Positions 7,723-16,931 of a stretch of 37,690 nt of DNA are shown one piece after another. Source of the stretch: an uncultured Bacteroidota bacterium (GTDB lineage Bacteria > Bacteroidota > Bacteroidia > UKL13-3); assembly GCA_903850915.1 (NCBI GenBank), contig CAINMV010000002.1, positions 1-37,690 on the forward strand. The letters run 5' to 3'. The position numbers were made by a program, and so were the translations under genes. The stretch's first letter is position 1. Each line of letters begins with the position of its first letter. The notes under the pieces were generated by a model. It saw only the letters and a list, made by a program, of their open reading frames with translations, searched no databases and was not told the origin of the DNA.

Positions 7723-7732
7723 AATTATGCTG

Positions 7733-7764
7733 CAAATATAAGTGTTGTGATTTTTTTATGCAAA
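7733..7764 (-). promoter_or_regulatory. Bacteroidota-type promoter of tRNA-Gly
   Basis: On the minus strand TTTG (7761-7764) is followed after 20 bases by TATATTTG (7733-7740). This matches the Bacteroidota primary sigma consensus TTTG-N19/20-TAnnTTTG. The expected start of transcription falls a few bases before the tRNA 5' end at 7722. The -33 element directly abuts the mutS stop codon at 7765. Confidence 0.75.
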
Positions 7765-10374
7765 CTAATTTTCATTTATTTTTAAAAGCTGTTTCAACTC
7801 CTGCAATTTCAACAACGCTTCGATGGGTGAAAGGGTATTAATCTCTAGCTTTAGCAAGGTTTCTTTCAACTTTGCCATCTCTGGTGTAGTACTATCAAAC
7901 ATATTTAATTGAAAGGTTGACTTCGGGATTTTCTTAATAAATTCTTTGCCTGAGATGTCTGCACGTTGCGATTCTAGATGATGTAATATCTCATTGCTTC
8001 TGTCTAAAATTGTTTTGGGTATGCCCGCCATCTTGGCCACATGAATACCAAAACTATGTTCACTCCCTCCCCTTGTTAATACCCGTAGGAAAATTACTTT
8101 CGTTGCAGTTTCCTTCACTTTCACATGATAATTCTTAATACTTCCAAAATCTTTCTCCAATTCATTCAACTCATGATAATGGGTAGCGAAAATAGTTCGT
8201 GGATGATACGGATGTTTGGCTAAAAACTCTGAAATACTCCAAGCTAAAGAAACCCCATCGTAGGTGCTTGTTCCACGCCCAATCTCATCCAACAACACCA
8301 AACTACGGCTAGAAAGGTTATTAATAATACTCGCTGTCTCCATCATCTCCACCATAAATGTACTCTCTCCAAACGATAAATTGTCGGAAGCTCCTACGCG
8401 TGTGAAAATCTTATCTGTCAATCCAATCTTAGCATCTGAGGCCGCAACAAAACATCCAATTTGTGCCATTAGCACGGCCAATGCGGTTTGACGTAAAACA
8501 GCACTCTTGCCACTCATATTGGGCCCTGTTAAGATAATAATCTGCTGTTCTTCATTATTCAACATTACATCATTAGGGATATAACTTTCTCCTGCTGGCA
8601 AGCGCTTTTCTATCACGGGATGTCGAAGTTGACGAAGATACAACACAAAATCATCGGTAATGGTGGGCCTGATATAATTGTTTTCTTTGGAGATTTTAGA
8701 GAAACACAACAAGCAATCCAAACGCGCTAGGATATTTGCATTTTGCTGAATCGGGATTATATATTCCGCCAAGCTCGTTACAAGCTCGTTATAAAGCTGC
8801 TGCTCCAGAGAAAGAATTTTCTCTTCAGCTCCGAGCACTTTTTCTTCATAAATCTTTAACTCTTCGGTGATATAGCGCTCTGCATTGGTTAATGTTTGCT
8901 TTCTAATCCAACCTTCCGGAACACGACTTTTGTGGGCATTGGTAACTTCAATATAATAACCAAAAACACTATTGTAAGCTACTTTTAACGAAGTGATTCC
9001 CGTTTTTTGAATCTCTTCTTGTTGTATTTTTAAAATATACTCTTTGCCACTGTTAAGTACGCTTCGCAAATCGTCGAGAACGGCATTAACTCCAGCTTTA
9101 ATAATACCTCCTTTACTCAGTAGCAAAGGAGCATCATCTTGCAAAGTCAGATCTATCTTGGTATAAATAAGCTTGCATTCGTTGAGCTGCTCCCCTATTT
9201 TTTGAAAAGCAAAATTATCTGTTTTTTCACAGGCACTTTTAATTGGCGAAATAAAACCTAAAGACCGCTTCAAGTGTGATAATTCTCTAGGATTAATGCG
9301 CATCAAAGCTACTTTAGAGATTAAACGTTCTAAATCTCCAATTTGCTTTAACTGGTCTTCTAGCCCGAATTGAAATGCGTCTTCCTTTAATGCATATCCT
9401 ACAGCATCCAACCTCTCGTTAATTTGAATGCTATTTTTTAAGGGTAACATCATCCAACGTTTCAACATCCTACCTCCCATGGGCGTGATGGTTTTGTCCA
9501 AAATTTGAATTAAAGAGGTACCATTAGCATCAGGAGTTTGCAATAATTCTAAATTACGAATGGTAAATCGGTCGAGCCAAACATATTGATCTTCTTCAAT
9601 ACGCGCAATTTTAGAGATATGGCTTATGTTGCTATGATGATTGTTCTCTAAATATTGTAATGCTGCGCCTGCGGCTATTATTGCATTTTTATATTCGTCG
9701 ATTCCAAAGCCTTTTAACGTTACTGTTCCGAAATGATGGGTTAATTTTTCGAAGGTATAATCATATGCATACACCCAATCCTCTATGCCATACAAATAAA
9801 AGTCGCTTCCGAAATTTGACTCAAAAACAGGAATCATTTTTTTTGCAACAATTACTTCGGAAGGCTTAAAAGCTTGAAGTAATTTTTCAATCACGTCTTT
9901 GGAGCCTTCCGCAGCCAAAAACTCACCCGTAGAAATATCGAGTAATGCTAATCCAAAATTCTTATCTACACAATTTACGGAAGCTAGGTAATTGTTCGAT
10001 TTGTGTTCGAGTACGTTATCATTAAAAGTAACTCCTGGTGTAATTAATTCCGTAACCCCACGCTTAACTATCTTTTTAGTGAGTTTAGGATCTTCAAGTT
10101 GCTCGCAAATTGCTACGCGCTGCCCTGCACGTATTAACTTCGGCAAATAGTTATCTAAAGAATGATATGGAAACCCTGCTAAATCCATGTGAGAAGCAGC
10201 TCCATTGGCTCTTTTTGTTAAAATAATACCCAATATTTTTGAAGCTAGAACGGCATCTTCATTAAATGTTTCATAAAAATCGCCAATACGAAACAATACC
10301 ATACAACCAGGATATTTGCCCTTTATCTGATTGTATTGTTGCATTAACGGCGTAGGCTCTGTTTTTTTATTCAT
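7765..10374 (-). CDS. mutS: DNA mismatch repair protein MutS
   Basis: The 869-residue ATPase recognises mismatches and small loops and starts methyl-independent mismatch repair with MutL. The N-terminal mismatch-binding domain has the diagnostic Phe-x-Glu within GDFYETF (Phe33, Glu35). The connector, lever and clamp regions follow. The ABC-type ATPase has Walker A GPNMSGKS (617-624, Lys623), Walker B LVLLDEIGRGTS, and the FATHYHEL switch. A C-terminal helix-turn-helix/tetramer tail closes the protein (LLKLQELKQLL). Length is normal for bacterial MutS. It is transcribed divergently from the SpoU methyltransferase gene at 10459. The tRNA-Gly promoter lies directly beyond its stop, so read-through into the tRNAs is possible. 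No defect seen. Confidence 0.98.
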   Translation of the reverse strand: MNKKTEPTPLMQQYNQIKGKYPGCMVLFRIGDFYETFNEDAVLASKILGIILTKRANGAASHMDLAGFPYHSLDNYLPKLIRAGQRVAICEQLEDPKLTKKIVKRGVTELITPGVTFNDNVLEHKSNNYLASVNCVDKNFGLALLDISTGEFLAAEGSKDVIEKLLQAFKPSEVIVAKKMIPVFESNFGSDFYLYGIEDWVYAYDYTFEKLTHHFGTVTLKGFGIDEYKNAIIAAGAALQYLENNHHSNISHISKIARIEEDQYVWLDRFTIRNLELLQTPDANGTSLIQILDKTITPMGGRMLKRWMMLPLKNSIQINERLDAVGYALKEDAFQFGLEDQLKQIGDLERLISKVALMRINPRELSHLKRSLGFISPIKSACEKTDNFAFQKIGEQLNECKLIYTKIDLTLQDDAPLLLSKGGIIKAGVNAVLDDLRSVLNSGKEYILKIQQEEIQKTGITSLKVAYNSVFGYYIEVTNAHKSRVPEGWIRKQTLTNAERYITEELKIYEEKVLGAEEKILSLEQQLYNELVTSLAEYIIPIQQNANILARLDCLLCFSKISKENNYIRPTITDDFVLYLRQLRHPVIEKRLPAGESYIPNDVMLNNEEQQIIILTGPNMSGKSAVLRQTALAVLMAQIGCFVAASDAKIGLTDKIFTRVGASDNLSFGESTFMVEMMETASIINNLSSRSLVLLDEIGRGTSTYDGVSLAWSISEFLAKHPYHPRTIFATHYHELNELEKDFGSIKNYHVKVKETATKVIFLRVLTRGGSEHSFGIHVAKMAGIPKTILDRSNEILHHLESQRADISGKEFIKKIPKSTFQLNMFDSTTPEMAKLKETLLKLEINTLSPIEALLKLQELKQLLKINEN

Positions 10375-10458
10375 AAAACAAGGATACTCTAAGTATTTTT
10401 AAAGAAGTTTGTAAAATTATATTTAACAACGTTACGATAACAAACATTTTTTCACCAA

Positions 10459-10998
10459 ATGAACTTTAACAAGACAAACATGGAAGATTTAGGCCGCTTG
10501 GACTTACCCGCATTCAAAGCCGCAACAAAGTTACCCGTGGTGGTGGTGCTTGATAATGTGAGAAGTGCGCATAACATCGGATCTATTTTTCGCACCTGCG
10601 ATGCTTTTCGGGTGGAAGCCTTATATTTAACGGGGATTTGCGCCACCCCACCGCATAAAGAAATTATGAAAACAGCGTTAGGGGCAGCAGATAGTGTTAC
10701 TTGGGCTTATTTCTCAAGCACCGTAGAGGCTATTCAGGCGTTGAAAGAAGCCCATTTTCAAATTGTCGCGGTAGAACAAACAAGTAACAGCACTTCATTA
10801 GAAAAGTATCCCACAAGACAAAAAACAGCATTTATTTTTGGCAACGAGGTAAACGGTGTTGATGCAGAGGCACTGGCGCTTTGTGAAACATGTGTGGAAA
10901 TACCACAGTTTGGCACGAAACATTCATTTAACGTATCAATAACTGCAGGCATTATCCTTTGGGATACATTTTTAAAGCTACAAATAACACCCCAATAA
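10459..10998 (+). CDS. SpoU/TrmH-family RNA 2'-O-methyltransferase
   Basis: This 179-residue SPOUT-fold enzyme transfers methyl from S-adenosylmethionine to a ribose 2'-OH in tRNA or rRNA. The three family motifs are intact: motif 1 LDNVRSAHNIGSIFR (31-45, with catalytic Arg45), motif 2 FGNEVNGV (127-134) and motif 3 IPQFGTKHSFNVS (148-160), which form the knotted SAM site. It lacks the N-terminal substrate-binding extension of RlmB, being close to the minimal catalytic core. A second Met at residue 8 could be the start. It is divergent from mutS, with 84 bases between, and convergent with bshC. The substrate cannot be told from the sequence (tRNA position 18 or an rRNA site are options). Confidence 0.9.
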   Translation: MNFNKTNMEDLGRLDLPAFKAATKLPVVVVLDNVRSAHNIGSIFRTCDAFRVEALYLTGICATPPHKEIMKTALGAADSVTWAYFSSTVEAIQALKEAHFQIVAVEQTSNSTSLEKYPTRQKTAFIFGNEVNGVDAEALALCETCVEIPQFGTKHSFNVSITAGIILWDTFLKLQITPQ

Positions 10999-11028
10999 CG
11001 AAATATTGCGAAGCATAAAATGTCAATA

Positions 11029-12636
11029 TTATTTAGAAAAGACCTTCAGTTGCAATGCCAATGGATCGGCATGTAAAATAAGCTCTTCTAAGGAGAATGC
11101 TGTGAAATCGAAGGTATCGCAAATGTTAATATATCTTTCTTGAAAATGATTTTCTGGAAAGAGAACTCCTTTAAGTCTTTGTATCACCTTAACATCGGCT
11201 TCCGATTTCATTTTCAATGCCTTATTAAACTTTTGTTGAAGACGATGCAAAATATCACGTATGTTTTTTTCTTCAACCTTCACTTGCGTTTCTAATTGCT
11301 TGTCTATTTGATTTACCTTGATCTTTAGCAAGTCAACCAACGCTGTTATTGTTTCGTTTTCAAGTTCAAAATTAAGTTCATCTCCATGTGTTTCGTGCAT
11401 AAAAGTAGCTACAATACCAGCTAAATCTTTGGTTAGAAAATCGAAGATAGAAAAACCATGTTTGGCAACTTTTTCATCCAACCCCGCAGGAATGATTGCA
11501 AACGAACTACGCACCAATACCGCCGGATAAGGAACATTGAAGCTTGCAAAAACTGATTTCAATTGCAGCCAATAAGCCACTTCCGCTGGGCCTCCGATAT
11601 AGGCCAAATTTGGCAATATTATTTCTTGATAAACAGGACGAAGTACCACATTAGGGCTAAAGCGTTCAGGATATTGCTGTATTTCATTTTCAAGGGCTTC
11701 AGCAGTGAAAAAAAACCCAGAGCTATGGAGGATAAAGCCATCGTTCAGCCTTTCGATTCGCTCTCGAATATTATGATTATTTAAATAAAACAAATTAATA
11801 TCTCGTGAAACAATTTGTCCTTGAAAATTCAACTTCTCCAATTCGAGCGTTGTCTCTGTTAATGCTATATGAGAAACAGATTCCTTCACTTCTTTTATTA
11901 AAAGGGGTTTCATTAGGGCTTTTAAATCTGGGTCGTTGCCATCGATGATTACCAAGCCATCATTACCAAAAAGGCCATGCAAAAAAGCGCGAGTGGCATC
12001 GCTTAGGTTATTGTGAGAGGCATATGCCGTTTGGAAATTATCGAGTAATGAAGTAACATGAACCTCTTCCCTAAAGTAACTTTTCATCTCTGCAGCCCAA
12101 ACCGCGATTTGCTTCGGAGATAAAAGCCCAACGGGAACCTTCCCAAAATTATCATTTTCTTTCTCCCATTTCCATTTCTTACCATAAAAATGCACCTCAC
12201 TTATCTCTTCAAAATCATGATCTTCGGAAGCCATCCAAAATACAGGCACGATATTTTTCGAAGGGTTGCTTTTGGAAAGCTGACGGGCTAAGTTGATAGC
12301 AGAAGCAATTTTATACATAAAGTAAGCCGGTCCGGAATATAGGCAAAGCTGATGACCCGTGGTGATGGTAAACGTAGAATCTTCAGCCAATAATTCGATG
12401 TTGGACTTCACCTTACCTTCAATAATTAAATTTTGGTATTGACGAGATAGGACTTTGGAAAGAACAACCCTATTTGCCTTGGGGTAAACTTTACTTGATA
12501 AGGCATCTTCAAGTCCTTCTTTGGATGGAGAAGTAGTATAGAAAGGCTTTAGAAAATCATTTTCCAACAAATATTCTTTAACGAGAGCACTATGAAAAGG
12601 AAGTTTATTGAAAGGAATTGAAGTTATGAATTGCAT
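11029..12636 (-). CDS. bshC: Bacillithiol biosynthesis cysteine-adding enzyme BshC
   Basis: This 535-residue protein is BshC, thought to ligate cysteine to glucosaminyl-malate in the last step of bacillithiol synthesis, a low-molecular-weight thiol used in redox defence. Family signatures are TTGHQLCLYSGP (92-103), FWMASEDHDFEEI (133-145), and VLRPVYQEIILPNLAYIGGPAEVAYW in the middle, which form the Rossmann-like core. Residues about 430-490 are Lys/Glu-rich and predicted coiled coil, as in known BshC. Length is typical. No bshA or bshB is visible in this window, so the pathway must be completed elsewhere. It is convergent with the methyltransferase gene (30-base gap) and follows pcm in the same direction. 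Confidence 0.95.
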   Translation of the reverse strand: MQFITSIPFNKLPFHSALVKEYLLENDFLKPFYTTSPSKEGLEDALSSKVYPKANRVVLSKVLSRQYQNLIIEGKVKSNIELLAEDSTFTITTGHQLCLYSGPAYFMYKIASAINLARQLSKSNPSKNIVPVFWMASEDHDFEEISEVHFYGKKWKWEKENDNFGKVPVGLLSPKQIAVWAAEMKSYFREEVHVTSLLDNFQTAYASHNNLSDATRAFLHGLFGNDGLVIIDGNDPDLKALMKPLLIKEVKESVSHIALTETTLELEKLNFQGQIVSRDINLFYLNNHNIRERIERLNDGFILHSSGFFFTAEALENEIQQYPERFSPNVVLRPVYQEIILPNLAYIGGPAEVAYWLQLKSVFASFNVPYPAVLVRSSFAIIPAGLDEKVAKHGFSIFDFLTKDLAGIVATFMHETHGDELNFELENETITALVDLLKIKVNQIDKQLETQVKVEEKNIRDILHRLQQKFNKALKMKSEADVKVIQRLKGVLFPENHFQERYINICDTFDFTAFSLEELILHADPLALQLKVFSK

Positions 12637-12747
12637 GTGATGAGAACGCTTTTTCGTTTGAAAGAAAGAAATTGCGTTACTGTAATTTTAATAATGCAAA
12701 TTAACAATAATAAAACAAAATATATAGTCCTTCAATAATACTATTCA

Positions 12748-13398
12748 CTAACTCCAACCATGCTCGCCTATAAGCGGCACAAAAGCAAAACCATCATAGG
12801 AAAGTGTGTCTATTTCAGTTGCAGTAGTTCGAGTTATCTTTAACATTCTTTGTTTGGTGTTATCTCCTACCGGGATCACCAATACACCTCCAATTTTTAA
12901 TTGCGAAACCAATGTCTCTGGCACCAATGGAGCTCCAGCGGTGACAATAATTTTATCGAAGGGCGCCAATTTCTCCAAGCCTTTTGTGCCATCTCCACAA
13001 ATGAGATGTGCCATCAGTTTCATTTCATTTAAAAGCGACTTCGCATTTTGATAGAGCAAACGATGGCGTTCGATGCTGTATACAGAAGCTCCCATCGAAC
13101 AAAGTACTGCGGTTTGATAACCACTGCCTGTTCCTATTTCTAAAATCTTATCACCACGACGGATTCCAAGCAGCTGACTTTGGAATGCTACTGTAAATGG
13201 CTGTGAAATAGTTTGACCTTCGGCAATAGAAAAAGCCTTATCATCATAGGCATTTTCGCTAAAGGCGCTATCTAAAAAACTATGCCTCGGAACAGATTCC
13301 ATTGCTTTTAGAACACTGGCATCCACTATCCCTTTGGTTTTTAATAAAGCAATAAGATTTTTTCGCTTTCCTTGATGTAAATGGGTATCTATTAACAC
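12748..13398 (-). CDS. pcm: Protein-L-isoaspartate O-methyltransferase
   Basis: The 216-residue SAM-dependent enzyme methylates isoaspartyl residues in damaged proteins so that they can be repaired. The SAM-binding glycine loop EIGTGSGYQ lies at 87-95, and the PCMT-specific GQTISQP at 61-67 and VPRHSF at 36-41 are present. The start is a GTG at 13398: an in-frame TAA lies three codons upstream, and the sequence after it (DTHLHQGKR) aligns with the N terminus of Bacteroidota homologues, so no better start exists. It precedes bshC on the same strand with a 111-base gap and is divergent from the Gfo/Idh-like gene. Confidence 0.95.
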   Translation of the reverse strand: MLIDTHLHQGKRKNLIALLKTKGIVDASVLKAMESVPRHSFLDSAFSENAYDDKAFSIAEGQTISQPFTVAFQSQLLGIRRGDKILEIGTGSGYQTAVLCSMGASVYSIERHRLLYQNAKSLLNEMKLMAHLICGDGTKGLEKLAPFDKIIVTAGAPLVPETLVSQLKIGGVLVIPVGDNTKQRMLKITRTTATEIDTLSYDGFAFVPLIGEHGWS

Positions 13399-13592
13399 AA
13401 CATCAAATTAAACATTCAGGAATTAGATATATAGCACAGTAATACAATTTATTATGTTGAAAAAACATTGAGTGTACAATAAACTTGCATTTTGCATTGT
13501 TCGATTTTATAGAACTTAAAAAGTTATTGCCGTCTAACGGGTGTATAATTCAATAAAAAGATTTATTACTAAAGCCTTTGTTTTGAAGGCAA

Positions 13593-14534
13593 ATGAGAAA
13601 GATCCCCGTTGGCTTAATTTGCAAGGATTCTATTGCACCCGAAATTGCAATATGTATCGCCAGTATAACTGATTTTGAACTCATTGGATATAGCGGAACA
13701 AGTAATAAAGAGCTATTTACAGAATATTCTTGGCCTTATTTTGAAGATTTAGATAATCTTATCGACCGCACTGAAGCAATCCTTCTTATTGTGCCTGCCG
13801 AGTCACAATTTGAACTTGCAAAAAGAGCTTTAAAAAAATCCAAACATATATTCATTGAAGAGCCATTAACCACTAATATCGAAAAGGCTGAGATTCTACT
13901 TTCAATGCAACGCGAAGCTGATGTGAAAGTTCAAGTTGGAAGTGGAATGCGCTTGAACCCCTCGGTAATAGAAACCAATGTATTTAAGCTAAAGCCATTG
14001 TATATTGAAACCCAATATCTAACCGAAAAAGAAAGTGAGCTTTCAGTTGTTTTGGACTTAATGCTTCGCGATATCGATTTTGTATTGCATCTTATTAAAA
14101 GCGAAGTACGAAAAATTAGTGCCAATAGTGTATCTCTTTCTGGAGTTACCTCCGACGTGGTAAATGCACGAATAGAATTTGGCAACGGCGGCGTAGCTTC
14201 ACTAACGGTAAATCGAAATGCAAAAAAGGAAATTCATACTGCAAGTATTTTCGAGAATGGCAATGCGGTAGTACTGGACTTTAACGCATCAATTATGGAA
14301 AATGTGCCACAAAGTGCCTATAATTTAGCGATAACAAAACAAGTCGAAGAAAATAGCAACAAATCAACATTAATTGGCCATCGCGCCGAAGCATTAAAAG
14401 TTGAGCTACAGTCATTCTTTAATTGCATTATCGAAAATAAAAACCCTTTGGTTCCTCTATCAGATGCCTGCAGAGCCTTAAAACTCGCTTACCAAATTTT
14501 AGATAAAATTGAAGAGAGGCGAATGGAAAATTAA
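13593..14534 (+). CDS. Gfo/Idh/MocA-family protein with eroded catalytic motifs
   Basis: The 313-residue protein matches the Gfo/Idh/MocA fold: an N-terminal Rossmann-like domain (1-125) and a C-terminal alpha/beta domain. Best similarity in pattern is to the Bacteroidota group with VVLDLM-x-x-DID and ARIEFxNG-x-A-x-L motifs (residues 152-162 and about 192-205). Key positions differ from active members. The N-terminal NAD(P) glycine motif is replaced by VGLICKDSIAP, with only one Gly. The usual EKP catalytic Lys is Glu (FIEEPL, Glu90). The usual HDID histidine is Arg (LRDID, Arg159). It may therefore be a non-catalytic relative or bind another ligand. It is 84 bases upstream of the lolD-like gene on the same strand. 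Confidence 0.8.
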   Translation: MRKIPVGLICKDSIAPEIAICIASITDFELIGYSGTSNKELFTEYSWPYFEDLDNLIDRTEAILLIVPAESQFELAKRALKKSKHIFIEEPLTTNIEKAEILLSMQREADVKVQVGSGMRLNPSVIETNVFKLKPLYIETQYLTEKESELSVVLDLMLRDIDFVLHLIKSEVRKISANSVSLSGVTSDVVNARIEFGNGGVASLTVNRNAKKEIHTASIFENGNAVVLDFNASIMENVPQSAYNLAITKQVEENSNKSTLIGHRAEALKVELQSFFNCIIENKNPLVPLSDACRALKLAYQILDKIEERRMEN

Positions 14535-14618
14535 GTAGAATTCAGCTCATAGATCAAATATTGTAAAGTTATTCAATGTCTTTCATGCTTTATTAATAAA
14601 AATGCATTAATTTGAATT

Positions 14619-15275
14619 ATGATTTTAGCCACTGAAATTGTTAAAAGCTATGGAAAATTAGAGGTTCTGAAAGGAATCTCTTTGTCCATTGCCGCTGGTG
14701 AGCTGGTTGCCATCGTTGGTTCTTCAGGAGCAGGTAAATCCACGCTACTTCATATACTTGGCACGCTCGATGCAGCAGATGAAGGCACCGTTGAAATCGA
14801 TAAAACTTCAATCGCTTCTCTAAAAAGCAAACAGCTTTCCTCTTTTCGCAATCAAAAAATTGGCTTTATTTTTCAATTTCATTACTTATTACCAGAATTT
14901 ACCGCTTTAGAAAATATTTGCATTCCAGCCTACATTAAAGGCACCTCAAAAAAGGACGCACAACAACGTGCTATGGAAATCCTCGATTTACTTAACCTAA
15001 GCGAAAGAGCCAATCATAAACCTGCAGCTATGAGCGGCGGAGAACAGCAACGTGTTGCGGTAGCAAGAGCCTTAATAAACAATCCAAGCGTGATCTTTGC
15101 TGACGAGCCAAGTGGAAATCTCGATAGTAAAAATGCTGATGAGTTACATCATCTTTTTTTTGAATTGCGTAAAAAATTCAATCAGACCTTCGTCATCGTA
15201 ACACATAACAATTTACTGGCTAGCCAAGCCGATCGAATCATAACTTTAAATGATGGAAGAGTCATTGGGAATTAA
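14619..15275 (+). CDS. lolD: LolD-like ABC transporter ATP-binding protein
   Basis: The 218-residue protein is an ABC ATPase of the LolD/MacB type, which powers release of lipoproteins from the inner membrane (LolCDE) or related export. Walker A is GSSGAGKST (Lys40), the Q-loop lies in [12 protein letters not shown], the signature is MSGGEQQR (138-145), Walker B is [12 protein letters not shown] (Asp162, Glu163), and the H-loop is VTHN. The [12 protein letters not shown] segment is typical of LolD rather than of other MacB-like ATPases. No permease gene lies beside it, so the partner must be elsewhere. Its last 26 bases overlap the NUDIX gene in another frame. Confidence 0.9.
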   Translation: MILATEIVKSYGKLEVLKGISLSIAAGELVAIVGSSGAGKSTLLHILGTLDAADEGTVEIDKTSIASLKSKQLSSFRNQKIGFIFQFHYLLPEFTALENICIPAYIKGTSKKDAQQRAMEILDLLNLSERANHKPAAMSGGEQQRVAVARALINNPSVIFADEPSGNLDSKNADELHHLFFELRKKFNQTFVIVTHNNLLASQADRIITLNDGRVIGN

Positions 15276-15711
15276 CCCATCCATAAATAAATTTAACATC
15301 CGTGTTTACGGTATCGCTATTTCCTCGAAAATGGAGGTGTTGCTATGTGAAGAAAATTATCATGAGAAAAAGTTTACAAAATTCCCTGGTGGTGGCTTGG
15401 AATTTGGAGAAGGTCTTGTGGATTGCCTGCATCGCGAGTTTCAAGAAGAGTTGAATGCCGAAATTGATGTGGTGCGACACTTTTATACAACGGAGTTTTT
15501 TCAACGAAGCTTATTTTTTCAAACAGATCAACTTATTTCTATTTATTATCTGGTTAAAATTAAAGATGAAGGCCTCTTAGAAGTAAGTAATATTGCACAC
15601 AATATCTCGAAATTTTTTTGGCAACCTTTGCATCAATTGAAAAAAGAACATCTTACCTTTCCAATTGATCAACTTGTAGCTATGCAACTTCGTGAAGGAT
15701 TCTTGAAATAA
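15250..15711 (+). CDS. NUDIX hydrolase
   Basis: This protein of about 153 residues contains a complete NUDIX box at 48-70, fitting G-x5-E-x7-REU-x-EE, with REFQEE carrying the metal-binding glutamates. The Gly usual near the end of the box is Asn69. Family members hydrolyse nucleoside diphosphates linked to another group; the substrate here is not identifiable. The start is ATG at 15250 or the next codon (15253), both inside the 3' end of the lolD-like gene, so the two overlap by 23-26 bases and are probably translationally coupled. Confidence 0.9.
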   Translation: MMEESLGINPSINKFNIRVYGIAISSKMEVLLCEENYHEKKFTKFPGGGLEFGEGLVDCLHREFQEELNAEIDVVRHFYTTEFFQRSLFFQTDQLISIYYLVKIKDEGLLEVSNIAHNISKFFWQPLHQLKKEHLTFPIDQLVAMQLREGFLK

Positions 15712-15771
15712 AACCAACCTTTTCATTCGTAATTCTTCACTTTTGAAATCGGATAATTAAAACAAAATTTT

Positions 15772-16899
15772 ATGCTTAGTTTTTGGGAACGGGAAAGCTT
15801 AATATCGTCTGATATCATCATCATCGGTGCTGGCATCGTTGGTTTATCAACGGCACTTAGCATCAAAAATAAGCATCCGAAAAAATCTATCCTAGTATTG
15901 GAACGTGGCTTATTGCCTGCCGGTGCAAGCACACGCAATGCCGGTTTTACTACATTTGGTGGCGTCGGTGAATTGCTTCATGACTTAAAAACTATGCGCC
16001 ATGAAGATGTATTCAACTTGGTAGTGAAACGTTGGGAAGGCCTACAGATGTTGCGAAAGCGGCTCGGAGATACACAGATTGAATACCTAAACCATGGTGG
16101 ATACGAGCTTATATTCAACAAAGAAAAAATCGACCAACCTGAAGTGGAAAGAATCAATGATTTGCTTTTTCCACTCTTTAAAAAACCGGCTTTCACATTA
16201 AAAAATGAGGCTATTGCTGAGTTTGGATTCAATAAAAACTTTATCAAAGATTGTTTCTTTACCCCTTTCGAAGGGCAAATTAACACCGGGAAAATGATGA
16301 AGGCCCTCACCTCATTAGCATTACAATCCGGAATCGAAATTCGAACTGGCTCTGAGGTAATGGCTATAGAGAGTAAAAAAAACGGGGTTGGGGTGGATGT
16401 AAAAAATGCAATCTATAATGGATCATCGCGTTTTGAAGCAGAACAACTTATAGTTTGTACTAATGCGTTTACGTCCACCTTTTTTCCTAGATTCGACATT
16501 ACGCCAGGGCGAGGACAGGTGCTTGTTACAGAGCCAATTCCAGACCTTCCATTTAAAGGTATCTTTCACTTCGATGAAGGGTATTATTATTTTAGAAATA
16601 TCGACCAACGTATATTATTCGGAGGTGGTCGTAACTTAGATTTTGCAACAGAGAAAACAACAATTTTTGAGCTCAATACGGAGATACAAAACAAATTGGA
16701 TTATTATTTAAAGAACTTAATTCTGCCAAAAATAAAATACAAGATAGATATGAGGTGGAGTGGTATTATGGCCTTTGGCAATGAGAAAACGCCAATTGTA
16801 AAACGTGTCGACGAGCGCATTATTGTTGGCGTAAGGATGAATGGAATTGGAGTTGCATTGGCTTCAAAGGTAGGCGAAGAAATTGCAGAATTGCTTTAA
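15772..16899 (+). CDS. FAD-dependent oxidoreductase (DAO/glycine oxidase family)
   Basis: The 375-residue protein has an N-terminal dinucleotide-binding motif IIIIGAGIVGLSTA (Gly19-Gly24) and the DAO-family follow-on LERGLLPAGASTRNAGF, which places it with amine or amino-acid oxidases such as PuuB-like enzymes. A C-terminal RWSGIMAFGNEKTPIVKRV segment and MNGIGVALASKVGEEIAELL complete the FAD fold. It has no signal peptide, so it is cytoplasmic or peripheral. The substrate is unknown. It starts 60 bases after the NUDIX gene on the same strand and converges on the capA-like gene (32-base gap). Confidence 0.9.
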   Translation: MLSFWERESLISSDIIIIGAGIVGLSTALSIKNKHPKKSILVLERGLLPAGASTRNAGFTTFGGVGELLHDLKTMRHEDVFNLVVKRWEGLQMLRKRLGDTQIEYLNHGGYELIFNKEKIDQPEVERINDLLFPLFKKPAFTLKNEAIAEFGFNKNFIKDCFFTPFEGQINTGKMMKALTSLALQSGIEIRTGSEVMAIESKKNGVGVDVKNAIYNGSSRFEAEQLIVCTNAFTSTFFPRFDITPGRGQVLVTEPIPDLPFKGIFHFDEGYYYFRNIDQRILFGGGRNLDFATEKTTIFELNTEIQNKLDYYLKNLILPKIKYKIDMRWSGIMAFGNEKTPIVKRVDERIIVGVRMNGIGVALASKVGEEIAELL

Positions 16900-16931
16900 A
16901 TTGAATCGCTAATACGCTATTAACAGAAACA

